A DNA stretch of 64,000 nt from JAJVID01 sp050247435 (lineage in GTDB: Bacteria > Acidobacteriota > Blastocatellia > RBC074), in contig JBFWUF010000033.1 in NCBI GenBank assembly GCA_050247435.1, positions 1 through 64,000 of the forward strand, read 5' to 3'. Position 1 is the stretch's first letter, and every line of letters starts with the position of its first letter. Of this stretch, positions 16,522-28,443 are shown piece by piece. Below the pieces are notes generated by a model, which searched no databases, was not told where the DNA came from, and saw nothing but the letters and a program-made list of their open reading frames with translations. The position numbers and the translations under genes are program-made.

Positions 16522-17310
16522 TCAGTCCTCAATCGGCATTTTCACGGCGGGCGGCGGGAGTCTATGTTCGTCGCGCGCGGTTTGTCCACGATGGCCGAAC
16601 CACAGCCACAATGTGATCGCCCACGAGACCACGAAGTAATAGACGGGAAAAGCGAGCGACGCCCACATAAACGGCTTCGGGTCATCAAAAACGCCAGCGA
16701 CGATCAGTGCCATCAACGCGCCCCAGCCCAGACATAACAGATTGGTCAGCCGGCTGAAACGCCCGCCGCGCGTCGTGTAAAGATAAAGCGACGGCACGAA
16801 CGTCAACGCCGCAAGCGTGATGATCAACGAGAGCGAAAACCAGACGGGAGGCCGCAGCCAGTAAAGATAGATCGCCACGATGTTCCAATACGACGGGAAG
16901 CCGACGAAGAAACTATCACCGGATTCGGGATCGGATGTCTTCGCGTGCGATTGCGAAAAGCCGTAGACGCTGGCCAGCAGCGGCGCCAACAACCACCAGC
17001 TCAAATGCTCCGGCAGAATTCCCGCGCGCCAGACAAACAGCAGCGGCAACGACGTGTAAGTCTGAAAATCAATGATGTCGTCCAGGCGGCGTCCGTCGAA
17101 ACCGGGCAGGGCTTCGCGCACGCGCGCGCGGCGCGCCAACATCCCGTCGGTCGAATCAATGAATGTTGCAATGATCATCAACCCGATGGCCTGCCGGAAC
17201 GATTCGGCGTCGCCGCGCACGATGAAGACGGCCATCCCAGCCGCCGCCACAAGTCCGAGCGCGGTGTAACAATGAACCAGACAGGCTGTGATCTTCCGCA
17301 TATTTATCAT
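16522..17310 (-). CDS. CDP-alcohol phosphatidyltransferase, phosphatidylcholine synthase-like
   Basis: A membrane protein of 262 residues with about eight hydrophobic segments. The CDP-alcohol motif is complete: DGMLARRARVREALPGFDG then RRLDDIIDF, with the DG..AR, G and D...D residues in place. The LP-FDG variation matches bacterial phosphatidylcholine synthases (Pcs), which join choline to CDP-diacylglycerol. The specific alcohol is inferred. I start at ATG 17310; ATG 17301 is also possible, and the longer upstream open frame lacks support. It heads the minus-strand run that continues into the acyl-CoA genes. Confidence 0.78.
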   Translation of the reverse strand: MINMRKITACLVHCYTALGLVAAAGMAVFIVRGDAESFRQAIGLMIIATFIDSTDGMLARRARVREALPGFDGRRLDDIIDFQTYTSLPLLFVWRAGILPEHLSWWLLAPLLASVYGFSQSHAKTSDPESGDSFFVGFPSYWNIVAIYLYWLRPPVWFSLSLIITLAALTFVPSLYLYTTRGGRFSRLTNLLCLGWGALMALIVAGVFDDPKPFMWASLAFPVYYFVVSWAITLWLWFGHRGQTARDEHRLPPPAVKMPIED

Positions 17311-17510
17311 TGGTCGAACTTTTGCCGGGCGATTCGCGATCCGGACCCCATTCCGACCCATATTGATGAGTGCGCAGTGTACATTGATCGAGAACGGTTG
17401 AACAGAATCGCCGGGCCAAAGTCCGAAAGCCCATTTACAACCGGAACCGCGTGAGCTATTTTGCGCGAAATGAAAGTCATTCAACCGTCTTCAACGCCGA
17501 AAGGAGGCAT

Positions 17511-18884
17511 ATGCTTCAATCGCGAATCCTGCATAAAACCGCTTTTGCAATCTTCGCCTTCGTGACCATCTCTGCGCTTGCCATTCCGTTGCGGAACGGC
17601 AGCGCAGCCGCAGATATGACGCCCGAACAGCGCGGCCTGTGGAATCTGCAACACAAACCATACGGAATGCCGCTGCTCAACAAAAAGCTTCTTGAAACAT
17701 TGGCCAAAGTCTGGGAGCCGGAATGGAAAGCCAGGATCAATCCGAACGATCCCGACTCGACCCGCAAAGTCGCGTTTGAACGCTACGGGTTTTCCGAAGC
17801 CACATGGGACAACCAGGGCGCGCCGCTGCAGTTCGTGGCCTCGCAAACCGGGATGTGGACACAGACCTGCATGCTCTGCCACGGCGGGCGTATGCCAATT
17901 ACCGGCGAGAGCAAGATCGGCATGCCCAACACCGAACTCGACATGCAGACGCTTTACGAGGACGTGACGAACCTGACGAAGATGAAAGGCCCGCTCCAGT
18001 TGACCTTCGGTATGTCGCGCGGGCGAACAAACGCGTTCATCTTCAGCCTGGAACTGCTGCGCCGCCGCAACGAAGACATGTCGCAACGCAAAGAGCCGCT
18101 GCCGATGGGCGATTACACCGATTACGATCTCGACCCACCGGCCTGGTGGTACCTGAAGAAGAAGACCGCGCTGTACGCCGACGCCGGCGTGAAGGGCGAC
18201 TTCACGCGCGCCATCATGCAATTCACCATGGGCGAACCCAGCGGCGAAAAGATTCGCTCGTGGGAGCCGGACTTCAAAGACATTCTGGCTTATCTGAAAT
18301 CCATCGAAGCGCCGAAATATCCGCTCCCGATTGACCAGAAGCTGGCGGCGGCGGGCCGGCAGGTCTTCAACAAAACCTGCTCCGGCTGCCACGGCACGTA
18401 CGGCGCGGATGGGAAATATCCGAACAAGGTGGTTCCGCTTGATGTCGTCGGAACCGATTCGCTCCGTTTGACCAAGCTGACCAAAGAGTTCCGTGACTAT
18501 TACAAAAAGTCATGGTTCGGCAAAGGCGGCGAACAGGGCTATGAATATCCGACCGGCTACGTCGCGCCGCCGCTAATCGGCGTGTGGGCCTCGGCGCCTT
18601 ACTTCCACAACGGCTCCGTGCCGACGGTATACGGCGTGCTGACCGCTGAAGCGCGTCCGAAATATTTCCGACGCGTTGGCGGAGCGAAGGAATACGATGC
18701 GAAGAATGTTGGATTGAAGATTGAAGCTTTGAACTCGCCTGCTCCGAAAGACGCGCCGGGAGAGGCTAGGAGACGAGTCGTTGACACGACACTACCCGGC
18801 TTGGGCAATCAAGGCCATCCGTTCGGATTCAAGTTGAACGAGAAAGAGAAGCGGCAGGTGATCGAGTATTTGAAGACGCTGTAG
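17511..18884 (+). CDS. Secreted di-haem cytochrome c, RoxA/peroxidase-like
   Basis: A 457-residue exported protein with a signal peptide (about residues 1-30). It has two c-type haem sites, C120-MLC-H and C290-SGC-H. Between and after them are the LDPPAWWYLKKK segment and the APYFHNGSVPTVYGVL region, seen in di-haem peroxidases and RoxA-like dioxygenases. It would act in the periplasm or outside the cell. An AAAGGAGG site just before ATG 17511 fixes the start. It is a lone plus-strand gene between two minus-strand blocks, so its redox partner is unknown. Confidence 0.8.
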   Translation: MLQSRILHKTAFAIFAFVTISALAIPLRNGSAAADMTPEQRGLWNLQHKPYGMPLLNKKLLETLAKVWEPEWKARINPNDPDSTRKVAFERYGFSEATWDNQGAPLQFVASQTGMWTQTCMLCHGGRMPITGESKIGMPNTELDMQTLYEDVTNLTKMKGPLQLTFGMSRGRTNAFIFSLELLRRRNEDMSQRKEPLPMGDYTDYDLDPPAWWYLKKKTALYADAGVKGDFTRAIMQFTMGEPSGEKIRSWEPDFKDILAYLKSIEAPKYPLPIDQKLAAAGRQVFNKTCSGCHGTYGADGKYPNKVVPLDVVGTDSLRLTKLTKEFRDYYKKSWFGKGGEQGYEYPTGYVAPPLIGVWASAPYFHNGSVPTVYGVLTAEARPKYFRRVGGAKEYDAKNVGLKIEALNSPAPKDAPGEARRRVVDTTLPGLGNQGHPFGFKLNEKEKRQVIEYLKTL

Positions 18885-18887
18885 CAG

Positions 18888-19142
18888 CTATTCTGAGCGG
18901 GCGCGAGATTTCAACAAGAAGATGAAAAGAATTCTCGCCCCGCTCAGCAGAAGAAATGAACAGAACCACGGAAACAGGCAGCCGGGCCACATTGCGCACA
19001 CCAAGCTGACTAGGTTGTAGTCAAACCCAGGTTCACTCTGCTGAACCCACGTAGTTACGACAGCCACCGCCGAAGCCACAATCGAGATGACGAAATAGAA
19101 CGATAGATATTTCAACTCTTGTTTGAGCCATTCGCTAGCCAT
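18888..19142 (-). CDS. Small two-helix membrane protein
   Basis: This 84-residue protein has two clear hydrophobic stretches (YLSFYFVISIVASAVAVVTT and WFCSFLLLSGARILFIFLL) separated by a loop with two Cys. I do not recognise a family. ATG 19142 follows AGGAAG and overlaps the end of the symporter gene by 8 bases, which suggests coupling. It might be an accessory subunit of the transporter, as small proteins beside SSS genes sometimes are, but nothing in the sequence proves it. Confidence 0.65.
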   Translation of the reverse strand: MASEWLKQELKYLSFYFVISIVASAVAVVTTWVQQSEPGFDYNLVSLVCAMWPGCLFPWFCSFLLLSGARILFIFLLKSRARSE

Positions 19143-20688
19143 TCTTTTCTTCCTCCTTGCGTGTGACATTACGCAATGATCGCGGCGAATCCCACCTCGC
19201 AGTCAGCCGCGACACAACCGGCAACAACACCATTCCAACGCCCGCCGCCAGTGTTTTAAACGGAAAGAGCATTGCGCCCGCGTCATACCACTTTGCCGGA
19301 TCGCTCGTGAAAATTTCGGGATAGGGGATGAAGCTCGGCAGGTTGAACAGCGGCTCGCCTCCGCCCAATCGCAAAACCAACGAAACACAAAACGCGGTGA
19401 TCGAGCCGATGCGGTTCACTTTCGGATCGAAGAGCGCGAAGAGCAGTTGAGGGAAGAGCAGGACGAAGATCAGGTCGCTCGTGAAAAACCAGAGCGCCTG
19501 GACGCTTTGAACCTTCAACGCCATCACAGCCGCCATCGCGCCGAGCAAAACTATTGAGAACCGGATCAGACGCTTCATCTGCGTGATTGAAAGGTCGGGC
19601 CACAACAGCCGCCGACAGCAATTCCAGCTAACCATCGAAGCGGCGGACAGGATCGAAGAGCTGAAGCTTGAAGTCACAGCGCCGACAATCGCGCCCAATC
19701 CCAGCAGGGCCACGAACGGGGGCGTGACATGTTCGAGCAGCATTGGCAATGTCTGAGAAGGCTGCGCTTGCAGTTGCGCCAGCAGATCGGAAGGCCAGTT
19801 GTATTTGAACGCCGCCACGCCGAGCAGCAACGGCGGGATCGTCAACAGGATCGTCAGCAATCCGGCGAAGATCGAATGAAGCTGAGCCTTGCGCGGCGTC
19901 TGGCACGAGAGCACGCGCTGGAAATAGCAGTTCCACGGAATGCCGCCGAAAACCAGCATCAGGCTGACATCCCACCATCCGATGATCGTTTGCGAAGTCC
20001 AAAAACTGCCCTGCGCTTGCAGAGGCGGAAAGAACGATCCGCGTTCAGCGCGAGCCGCCAAATAGCCCGACCAGCTCGCGTCGAAGCCTCCCGCCGCGTC
20101 GAACACGAAGGGCATAGCGACGGCCAGGCCAAGCACGACCAATCCAAGTTGAAGCGCGTCGGTGTAGGCGACAGACCACATCCCGCCGACCATCGTGTAT
20201 GCGATGACCACCGCGGCCGAAATCAAAACGGCAGTCACGAGCGGCATTTTCAGAATCACGCCGAACGTCGAGCCAATGGCGACCAGCAGTTCCGCGCTCC
20301 AGAAGACTTCGCCCATCATCGCCGGCAGAAACAGAACCGCCGCCCAATGTTTGCCGAATCGCGCCTCGAATGGATCAATCAGCGTGGTGAATTCAAATCG
20401 CCGCATCCGCCCCGCGAAAATCAGCCCTCCCAGAATCAGGCTGACGCCGAAACAGAGGCCACCTTGAATGCCCGACGCCAGCGACGATTTGAACGCGCCT
20501 TCGGCGGTGCCGAGCAGATAGCCGCCGTCAACCCACGTCGCGGTCATCGTCAACGTCGCCAGCCACACGGGCATCGCGCGCCCGGCGACGATCAAATCTT
20601 CCGCCGAGCCGTCTTTGACTTTGCGCGCGGCCAGCCAGCCCACGACAAGGAAGGCGGAGTACATTGTGATGATTGCAGTGATGGCCAT
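19135..20688 (-). CDS. Sodium:solute symporter (SSS family)
   Basis: A 517-residue secondary transporter with about 13 membrane helices. The N-terminal TATWVDGGYLLGTAEGAFKS and the GAVTSSFSSSILSAASMVSW helix are sodium-site regions of the SSS family. The nearest resemblance by pattern is the high-affinity choline transporter type. If so, it would fit with the Pcs-like gene 2 kb away, but substrate is an inference. The start is ATG 20688. It is followed by the overlapping small membrane protein. Confidence 0.85.
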   Translation of the reverse strand: MAITAIITMYSAFLVVGWLAARKVKDGSAEDLIVAGRAMPVWLATLTMTATWVDGGYLLGTAEGAFKSSLASGIQGGLCFGVSLILGGLIFAGRMRRFEFTTLIDPFEARFGKHWAAVLFLPAMMGEVFWSAELLVAIGSTFGVILKMPLVTAVLISAAVVIAYTMVGGMWSVAYTDALQLGLVVLGLAVAMPFVFDAAGGFDASWSGYLAARAERGSFFPPLQAQGSFWTSQTIIGWWDVSLMLVFGGIPWNCYFQRVLSCQTPRKAQLHSIFAGLLTILLTIPPLLLGVAAFKYNWPSDLLAQLQAQPSQTLPMLLEHVTPPFVALLGLGAIVGAVTSSFSSSILSAASMVSWNCCRRLLWPDLSITQMKRLIRFSIVLLGAMAAVMALKVQSVQALWFFTSDLIFVLLFPQLLFALFDPKVNRIGSITAFCVSLVLRLGGGEPLFNLPSFIPYPEIFTSDPAKWYDAGAMLFPFKTLAAGVGMVLLPVVSRLTARWDSPRSLRNVTRKEEEKNG

Positions 20689-20741
20689 TCGGGGAGATCA
20701 AAAAATGTTTTGGATTGGCGGAAGGAGCATTCTCACAAAAA

Positions 20742-22966
<2,225 letters not shown>

Positions 22967-22970
<4 letters not shown>

Positions 22971-24316
22971 AGCTCTTCAAAGTTTATGAACTCGGTTGAA
23001 CCTGCGCGCCGATTCCAATGCGAATTTCGGGCGCCGCTCGCGATCACGATCCTGAACTGCCCGAAATGATTGTCGGCTCGCGGCCCATCAGGTTCGCCCG
23101 CGCCGTCCGCGTCCGTTACCGGCGCCAGCCGCGCAAGCTGATAAAACATCTTGTAAGAATGCGCTCGCCCCAGTCCGAATCCCGAATCATCTTCGCCGGT
23201 TATCGAATCGGTTATCGAATCGGTTATCAGGCGCGTCTCGGCGCCCTCGCGGATGAAGTGCGAGATCAGGCTGGCGGCGAGTGTCACCCCGCGCTCGAAT
23301 TTTTCGGCGAATTCCGGCGTCGAGGCAAGCTCTTTCTCGACACGAGGGTCGAACAGAATGGTGACGCGCCAATCGTCGTCGCGCGTGAATTCGCGAACCA
23401 TCAATTGCGAAGTCTTCGCGGTCGCCTTCCAGTCAATGTGGTGGTGATGGTCGCTCGAAAGATACTGCCGGATCGCGTAAAGATCACTCCCGTTCCCCTT
23501 CGCGCGGCTTTCAATCCTGCCCTGCAACAGCGGCAGCGATTGGCGGAATTCGTCCAGGGGCAGCGGCTCCGGGTAAATAACAATCTCTCCGTCCGCCTCC
23601 AGCCGCCGCCGCTGTTCGATGAAGCCGAACGGGAACCGCGTGTGGACAATGAAACCGTTGACGGGATAGACGCCGCGTTTCGCGAAGCTCCGTTCGACGC
23701 GCGCGCGCGCCTGAGCCTTCGCCGGAACGATTGGCAGATAAACAAGCTCGGCCAAATTCGCCGGCGCGTCCTCCTTTGCATTTTTCTTCACGGGCGCCGA
23801 AAGCTCCTCGCACAGCGCCACGGTCAGCGAAAACGCCGGCAGCAATCTTTTGCGGTTTGTCACCGTCACGTCGAACGGCGCCGATTCGCCAACGAAGATG
23901 TGATTCGGGAACCGAACGGAAACCGTGATGCGGTTGAGGTCCAGACGCGAAGTCACCCACGAAACGAAAATCGTCGCCAGCAGCGCGGCCAGCACCAGAT
24001 AGAGCAGATTGTTTCCGCTGCTCAGACTGAGAATCGTAACCAGCAGGATCAGCGCGAAGAAGAGAAGGCCCGCGTTGGGAACGTGAACCGAGAACTCGGA
24101 ATTGAGATTGATGTTATGCGCCAGCCTCGGCACGGCGTAGATCACGATGATCAACGCCAGACCAAGCGCGGCCTTCGACCCCAGCGACGCAAGCTCGGTT
24201 TCGCCCAGTTGCCCCGCGACGGTCGAGATCAACGCCGCGCCTATCGCCACCGCCGTCAACAGCGCCGAGATCAAAACGAATCGGAAGGATTTTTTGCGGC
24301 GAAAAAAAGAAGACAT
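22967..24316 (-). CDS. DUF58 domain protein
   Basis: A 449-residue protein with two to three N-terminal hydrophobic segments and the DUF58 core QYLSSDHHHHIDWKATAKT followed by LMVREF, then a vWA-like region starting ILFDPRVEKE. It is the usual partner of MoxR ATPases. I start at ATG 24316 (MSSFFRRKKS). The open frame continues 24 codons upstream but only through a TTGGTGG palindrome, so that part is not coding. Its stop overlaps the start of the TgpA-like gene. Confidence 0.87.
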
Positions 24317-24319
24317 GGC

Positions 24320-24398
24320 GGTTGGTGGCTGGTGGTTGGTGGTTGGTGGGAAGCGATGCGGCAGCAGGCGCCAACCACCAATCACCAACCACCAATCA
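24320..24398. repeat. Palindrome of GTTGGTGG words between moxR and the DUF58 gene
   Basis: The left part 24320-24350 is built from GGTTGGTGG-like words and the right part 24370-24398 from their complement CCAACCACC. It lies exactly between the stop of the MoxR gene (24399) and the start of the DUF58 gene (24316). Confidence 0.85.
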
Positions 24399-25364
24399 CT
24401 AAATCGGAACTCTTACGCCCCTGACGATCTCCGCAAGCACGGAATCGGTCTCGGCGCCGTCGCCGTTGCGGCTTGAATAGCGTGAATTGACCGCGACGCG
24501 ATGACCGAAGACGGGAACGACCAGGCGTTTGATGTCGTCCGCGATGCAGTACGAACGATCTTCGGTAAAGGCCAGCGCCTGAGCCGCGCGGCGCAACGCA
24601 AGCGATCCGCGAGGGCTGACGCCCAAATCCAGCATCTCGGAATTGCGCGTCGCCGTCACTATTTCCATCAGGTAATCAAGCAACACATCGTCAACGCGCA
24701 CATTTTTGATCTCTTCCTGCAGGTCGAGCACGTCGTCGCCGTTCATCACCGGCGTGATCTGTTCCAGCGGATGGTGATGCGTCTGCTGGCGCAGAATCTC
24801 TTTCTCTTCGTCGAAGGATGGATAACCCATTCTGACGCGCATTAGAAACCTGTCTAGCTGCGATTCTGGCAGAGGGTAAGTTCCGTGATGTTCCGATGGG
24901 TTTTGGGTAGCCAACACCAGGAAGGGACGCGGCAACTCGTAGGTCTGATTTTCGACCGTCACGTGCCCTTCGGCCATCGCCTCGAGCAGGCTGCTCTGCG
25001 TCTTCGGCGTCGTGCGGTTGATCTCGTCGGCCAGAACGACGTTGGCGAAGACGGGGCCGGGTCTGAATTCAAATTCGCCGCTGTGCTGCCCGTGCTGCCC
25101 GTGCAAATTGAAGATTGAAACGCCGACGATGTCCGACGGCAGCAGGTCGCTCGTGAATTGAATGCGCTGGAAGCTGCAATCCAGACAGCGCGCGATGGTG
25201 TGCGCCAGCGTCGTTTTGCCCACGCCGGGAACGTCTTCGACCAACAGATGTCCGCCGGCCAGCAAAGTGACAATCGCCAGATGTACCGCCTCCGACTTGC
25301 CGCGGATGACGCTCTCGACGGTCTGTTGAAGTTCGCGTAGGCGATGAGTAGTGGTAGTGATCAA
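24399..25364 (-). CDS. MoxR-family AAA ATPase
   Basis: A 321-residue AAA+ ATPase with Walker A in EDVPGVGKTTLAHTIA, Walker B in VVLADEINRTTPKTQSSLLE, the sensor region VLATQNPSEHHGTYPLPESQ and the C-terminal lid with SPRGSLALRRAAQALAF. MoxR proteins are chaperone-like and act with DUF58/vWA partners, which lie directly downstream. The start is TTG 25364 shortly after GAGGGAAG; no ATG fits the conserved N-terminus. The stop codon is 1 base from the GGTTGGTGG palindrome. Confidence 0.88.
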   Translation of the reverse strand: MITTTTHRLRELQQTVESVIRGKSEAVHLAIVTLLAGGHLLVEDVPGVGKTTLAHTIARCLDCSFQRIQFTSDLLPSDIVGVSIFNLHGQHGQHSGEFEFRPGPVFANVVLADEINRTTPKTQSSLLEAMAEGHVTVENQTYELPRPFLVLATQNPSEHHGTYPLPESQLDRFLMRVRMGYPSFDEEKEILRQQTHHHPLEQITPVMNGDDVLDLQEEIKNVRVDDVLLDYLMEIVTATRNSEMLDLGVSPRGSLALRRAAQALAFTEDRSYCIADDIKRLVVPVFGHRVAVNSRYSSRNGDGAETDSVLAEIVRGVRVPI

Positions 25365-25488
25365 ACTTCCCTCACTTCAAACTACAAATTTGTTCTGCTG
25401 GCGCGTGGCCGCGCAGGGGACAGCGGCGTCGAATTTAGCACAGGGCTGACGGGTTGGACAAAAGGGCGCTCGCGCTCAATTCGGGAAG

Positions 25489-25577
25489 CCCTGGGAGGCC
25501 GCTCGTCCTCGCCTGCTTGCTTCGGTTGTGCGCCTCTTATCGAAGCGAGGCAGGCGAGGGCGCCTGCGCTCCCAGGG
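25489..25577. repeat. Long palindrome, CCTGGGAGCGC family, overlapping the kinase stop
   Basis: The outer ends CCCTGGGAGG / GCGCTCCCAGGG and inner arms of CCTCGCCTGC type pair around a loop near 25535. Its right half encodes the last dozen residues and stop codon of the kinase gene at 25537. Confidence 0.88.
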
Positions 25578-28443
25578 AGAGCATCTGGATGTCGGATTCC
25601 GGCGAGATCACGCTGAGGTAGATTTGCCGGTTGTCGCGCGAGGGCGTGGCCAGCGAAATGCGCAAGCTGCCAAGCGACAGGATTTCGCGCGGTTGTTTCA
25701 CGAGGCTGTCAACCAGGTAGAGCCGGAATTTGTGAATGAACAACAACCGGCGACTGTCGTTGAGCCAGACCGGATCGCTGCCGAAGTTGGTGATCTGTTC
25801 GTATCGCCGCGCGGCCAGCGAATAAGTGAAAATGCCAGGAGTTTTTCCGCCGCGCCACGCTCCGGCCAGCTTTTGTCCGTCAGGCGCCCACGACCATAAC
25901 TCGAAGTGGCCATCGGCGCCGGGCAGGGCTGGCAATGACTGCGGCGTTTGCTCAGCCCACTGTTTGTCAGGTTCGACGATGAAAGTATTGACACCGGATT
26001 TGTAAAAAGCCAGCCGCGTTCCGTCCGGCGACCAGGTGGGATAAAAACAATTCTGGCCACCACACTCGGTCAAACGCCGCAATCCGCCGCCGTCGGAGTT
26101 GACGATCCAGATTTCGTAGCCGCCGCTGCGGTCGGAATAGAAAGCGATTCGTTTTCCATCAGGCGACCATCGCGGCACGCGGTCGCGGAATCTGTCATTG
26201 GTCAATTGGCGCGGCTCGAAGCCATCCTGCCTGACGATGAAGATGTCTTCCTGCGGACTGCCGAAAGTGTAATAAGCCAGCCACTGACCGTCGGGCGAAA
26301 GCTCAGGCGCGGTCACTCGGCGTTCGCCGCCGGTGATGGGAGTACGCTCGCCAGTTACAATCTCTTGTTGCGGATCGAACCCGAAGCGAAGGATGTTTTC
26401 TTTGACGATGTAGTTGACGTAAGCCAGCCGCTTGCCATCGCGCGAAAAGCTCGGATGCCAGCTTTCAGCGCCCGATCCGGTCACGGCTTCGCGTTCGCCC
26501 AGCGTTTGTCCTGTCGTTTGATCAATCGGCTCGCGCCAGAATCGCATCGCGCCGTGACTGTCGCTGGCGAAGTAAAGATATTTGCCGTCAGGCGACCAGA
26601 CCGGATTCCAATCGGTCGCATCGTCGTTGGTCACGGCCATAGGTTCGCCGCCGCGCGCCGGGACAGTCCAGATGTCTCGATGAGTGCCGCGCAATCCCCA
26701 ATAGGCGATCCGCGCGCCGTTGGGCGACCACGAAGGTTGCACGGCGTCTCTGCCTGAGCCGATGTCAACGCGCCGCCGCTGGCCGGTCGTCACGTTCACC
26801 ACCCAAAGCTGGCTGTTGGCGTCGCCGCGCGAATGCGGGCTGTTAGCCGCGGAAGAGCCGTAGACGATATCCTCGCCGCCGGGCGACCAGGCCGGATTGA
26901 ATCCTCCCTGCGTCAATCGCCGCAGATTACCGCCATCGGCGCCCATCACGAAAATGCCTCCGCTGTCGCGCTCGGATCGAAACGCGATGCGCTTGCCGTC
27001 CGGCGCGAAAGCTGCCATCCAGTCATCCACGCCCGAATCGGCAGTTAGATTGCGAGCCTGCATCTCTCCGACTCGCTGGATGAAAATATCGTACTGATTG
27101 TCGCGGTAGCGCGCATAAACGAAACTCTGCCCGTCGGGTGCGAGCGATGGGAAAACTTCATGGCCGGGAAAACCAGTGAGCTTGACGGAGACCGCGTCAA
27201 TCCAGGGTGAGGGCCAGGGCGAAGAGAGGTCTCCGGGTTTAGATCCGCTGGCGCGCCAGATCAACCAGACTGTGATTGAAACCGCGATCACGGCGGCGAG
27301 CGCCGCCGCTTTGATCAACCAGCGCGGCGATTGTCTTTGCCAACTTCCTCGATCTTCTTCCGCCTCCAACCGGCGCGCCAGCCGTTGCAGATCGTCACGC
27401 AGATCGTTGGCGTTTTGATAACGCTCCCGGCGATCTTTCTCCAACGCGCGGCTGACAAGGCGATTCAGCTCGCCGGACAATTCGCCAGACGCAATCGGCT
27501 CAGGCTCCTGTTTCAAAATCGCGTCGAGAGTCGCCGCCGCCGTTTCGCCTTTGAATGGCCGCGCTCCGGCGATCATCTCGTAAATCACAACGCCGAGGCT
27601 GAAGATGTCCGTGCGATGATCAAGCTCCTCCCCGCGCGCCTGTTCGGGCGAAAGATAAACGAGCGTGCCCATCAGCATTCTCGGATCGGTTTGCGGGTTG
27701 ACGGCTTCAGGCCATCGCAGATTGCCGGACGCGGCTTCGGCTCTGATCGGCTTGGCCAGGCCGAAATCCAGAACCTTGACCAGGCCGTCGGGCCGCGCCA
27801 TTACGTTCTCCGGCTTGATGTCGCGGTGGACGATGCCAGCCGCGTGCGCCGCCGCAAGCGCGCTGGCGATTTGTGAGCCGATTTCCAAAGCCTGGCGCAA
27901 CGCCATTTTTCCTTCAGCGATGATCTCGCGCAGCGTGCGGCCTTCGACAAATTCCGTCGCGATGAAATGCGCGCCGCCTTCGACGCCGATGTCGTGAATC
28001 GTGATGATGTTTGGATGGTTGGTCGAACTGGCGGCGCGGGCTTCGCGCTCGAAACGCCGCACCAGCGCGGGGTCCTGCGTGAATTGCGCCGGGAGGATTT
28101 TGAGCGCGATCTGGCGGTCAAGCCGCACATCGCGGGCCAGATAAACTTCGCCCATCCCCCCCACGCCAAGCAGCCGCTGGATTTCGTAATTGCCGATCCT
28201 GCGTCCGAGGATTGATTCTGTTGGATCTGATTTTTTGCCTGAAGCCAAGAGTGAATCGCCGACGAGCGGCTCTTCAATGAAATCTCCTGCTTCATCAAAC
28301 GACGCGAGCAGATTCTCCGCCTCTTCGCGCAGCGTCGGGTCGCCAGCGCAGGCGTGGTCGAGAAAAGCCGCGCGCTCATCCGGCGCGCGTTCGAGCGTCG
28401 CGTGAAAAATCCCCTCGACTTGTCGCCACCGATCAGGCGTCAT
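25537..28443 (-). CDS. Serine/threonine protein kinase with C-terminal TolB/PD40 propeller
   Basis: A 968-residue protein. An N-terminal helical region is followed by a Hanks-type kinase (about residues 85-350) with LGVGGMGEVYLA, the ATP Lys in IALKILPAQF, IVHRDIKPENVM and VLDFGLAKPI. One membrane helix (AAALAAVIAVSITVWLIW) leads to an external propeller with repeated SPDGKRIAF/SPDGQ motifs of the PD40 type. It may sense ligands outside and phosphorylate inside. ATG 28443 follows GGGAGG and overlaps the ECF sigma stop (ATGA). The last residues, LGAQAPSPASLR, are encoded by a palindrome. Confidence 0.9.
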   Translation of the reverse strand: MTPDRWRQVEGIFHATLERAPDERAAFLDHACAGDPTLREEAENLLASFDEAGDFIEEPLVGDSLLASGKKSDPTESILGRRIGNYEIQRLLGVGGMGEVYLARDVRLDRQIALKILPAQFTQDPALVRRFEREARAASSTNHPNIITIHDIGVEGGAHFIATEFVEGRTLREIIAEGKMALRQALEIGSQIASALAAAHAAGIVHRDIKPENVMARPDGLVKVLDFGLAKPIRAEAASGNLRWPEAVNPQTDPRMLMGTLVYLSPEQARGEELDHRTDIFSLGVVIYEMIAGARPFKGETAAATLDAILKQEPEPIASGELSGELNRLVSRALEKDRRERYQNANDLRDDLQRLARRLEAEEDRGSWQRQSPRWLIKAAALAAVIAVSITVWLIWRASGSKPGDLSSPWPSPWIDAVSVKLTGFPGHEVFPSLAPDGQSFVYARYRDNQYDIFIQRVGEMQARNLTADSGVDDWMAAFAPDGKRIAFRSERDSGGIFVMGADGGNLRRLTQGGFNPAWSPGGEDIVYGSSAANSPHSRGDANSQLWVVNVTTGQRRRVDIGSGRDAVQPSWSPNGARIAYWGLRGTHRDIWTVPARGGEPMAVTNDDATDWNPVWSPDGKYLYFASDSHGAMRFWREPIDQTTGQTLGEREAVTGSGAESWHPSFSRDGKRLAYVNYIVKENILRFGFDPQQEIVTGERTPITGGERRVTAPELSPDGQWLAYYTFGSPQEDIFIVRQDGFEPRQLTNDRFRDRVPRWSPDGKRIAFYSDRSGGYEIWIVNSDGGGLRRLTECGGQNCFYPTWSPDGTRLAFYKSGVNTFIVEPDKQWAEQTPQSLPALPGADGHFELWSWAPDGQKLAGAWRGGKTPGIFTYSLAARRYEQITNFGSDPVWLNDSRRLLFIHKFRLYLVDSLVKQPREILSLGSLRISLATPSRDNRQIYLSVISPESDIQMLSLGAQAPSPASLR

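Noticed and set aside
23018..24424. 468-residue plus-strand open frame over the DUF58 gene
   Set aside because: It is an antisense shadow in GC-rich coding sequence; the DUF58 motifs on the other strand are clear.
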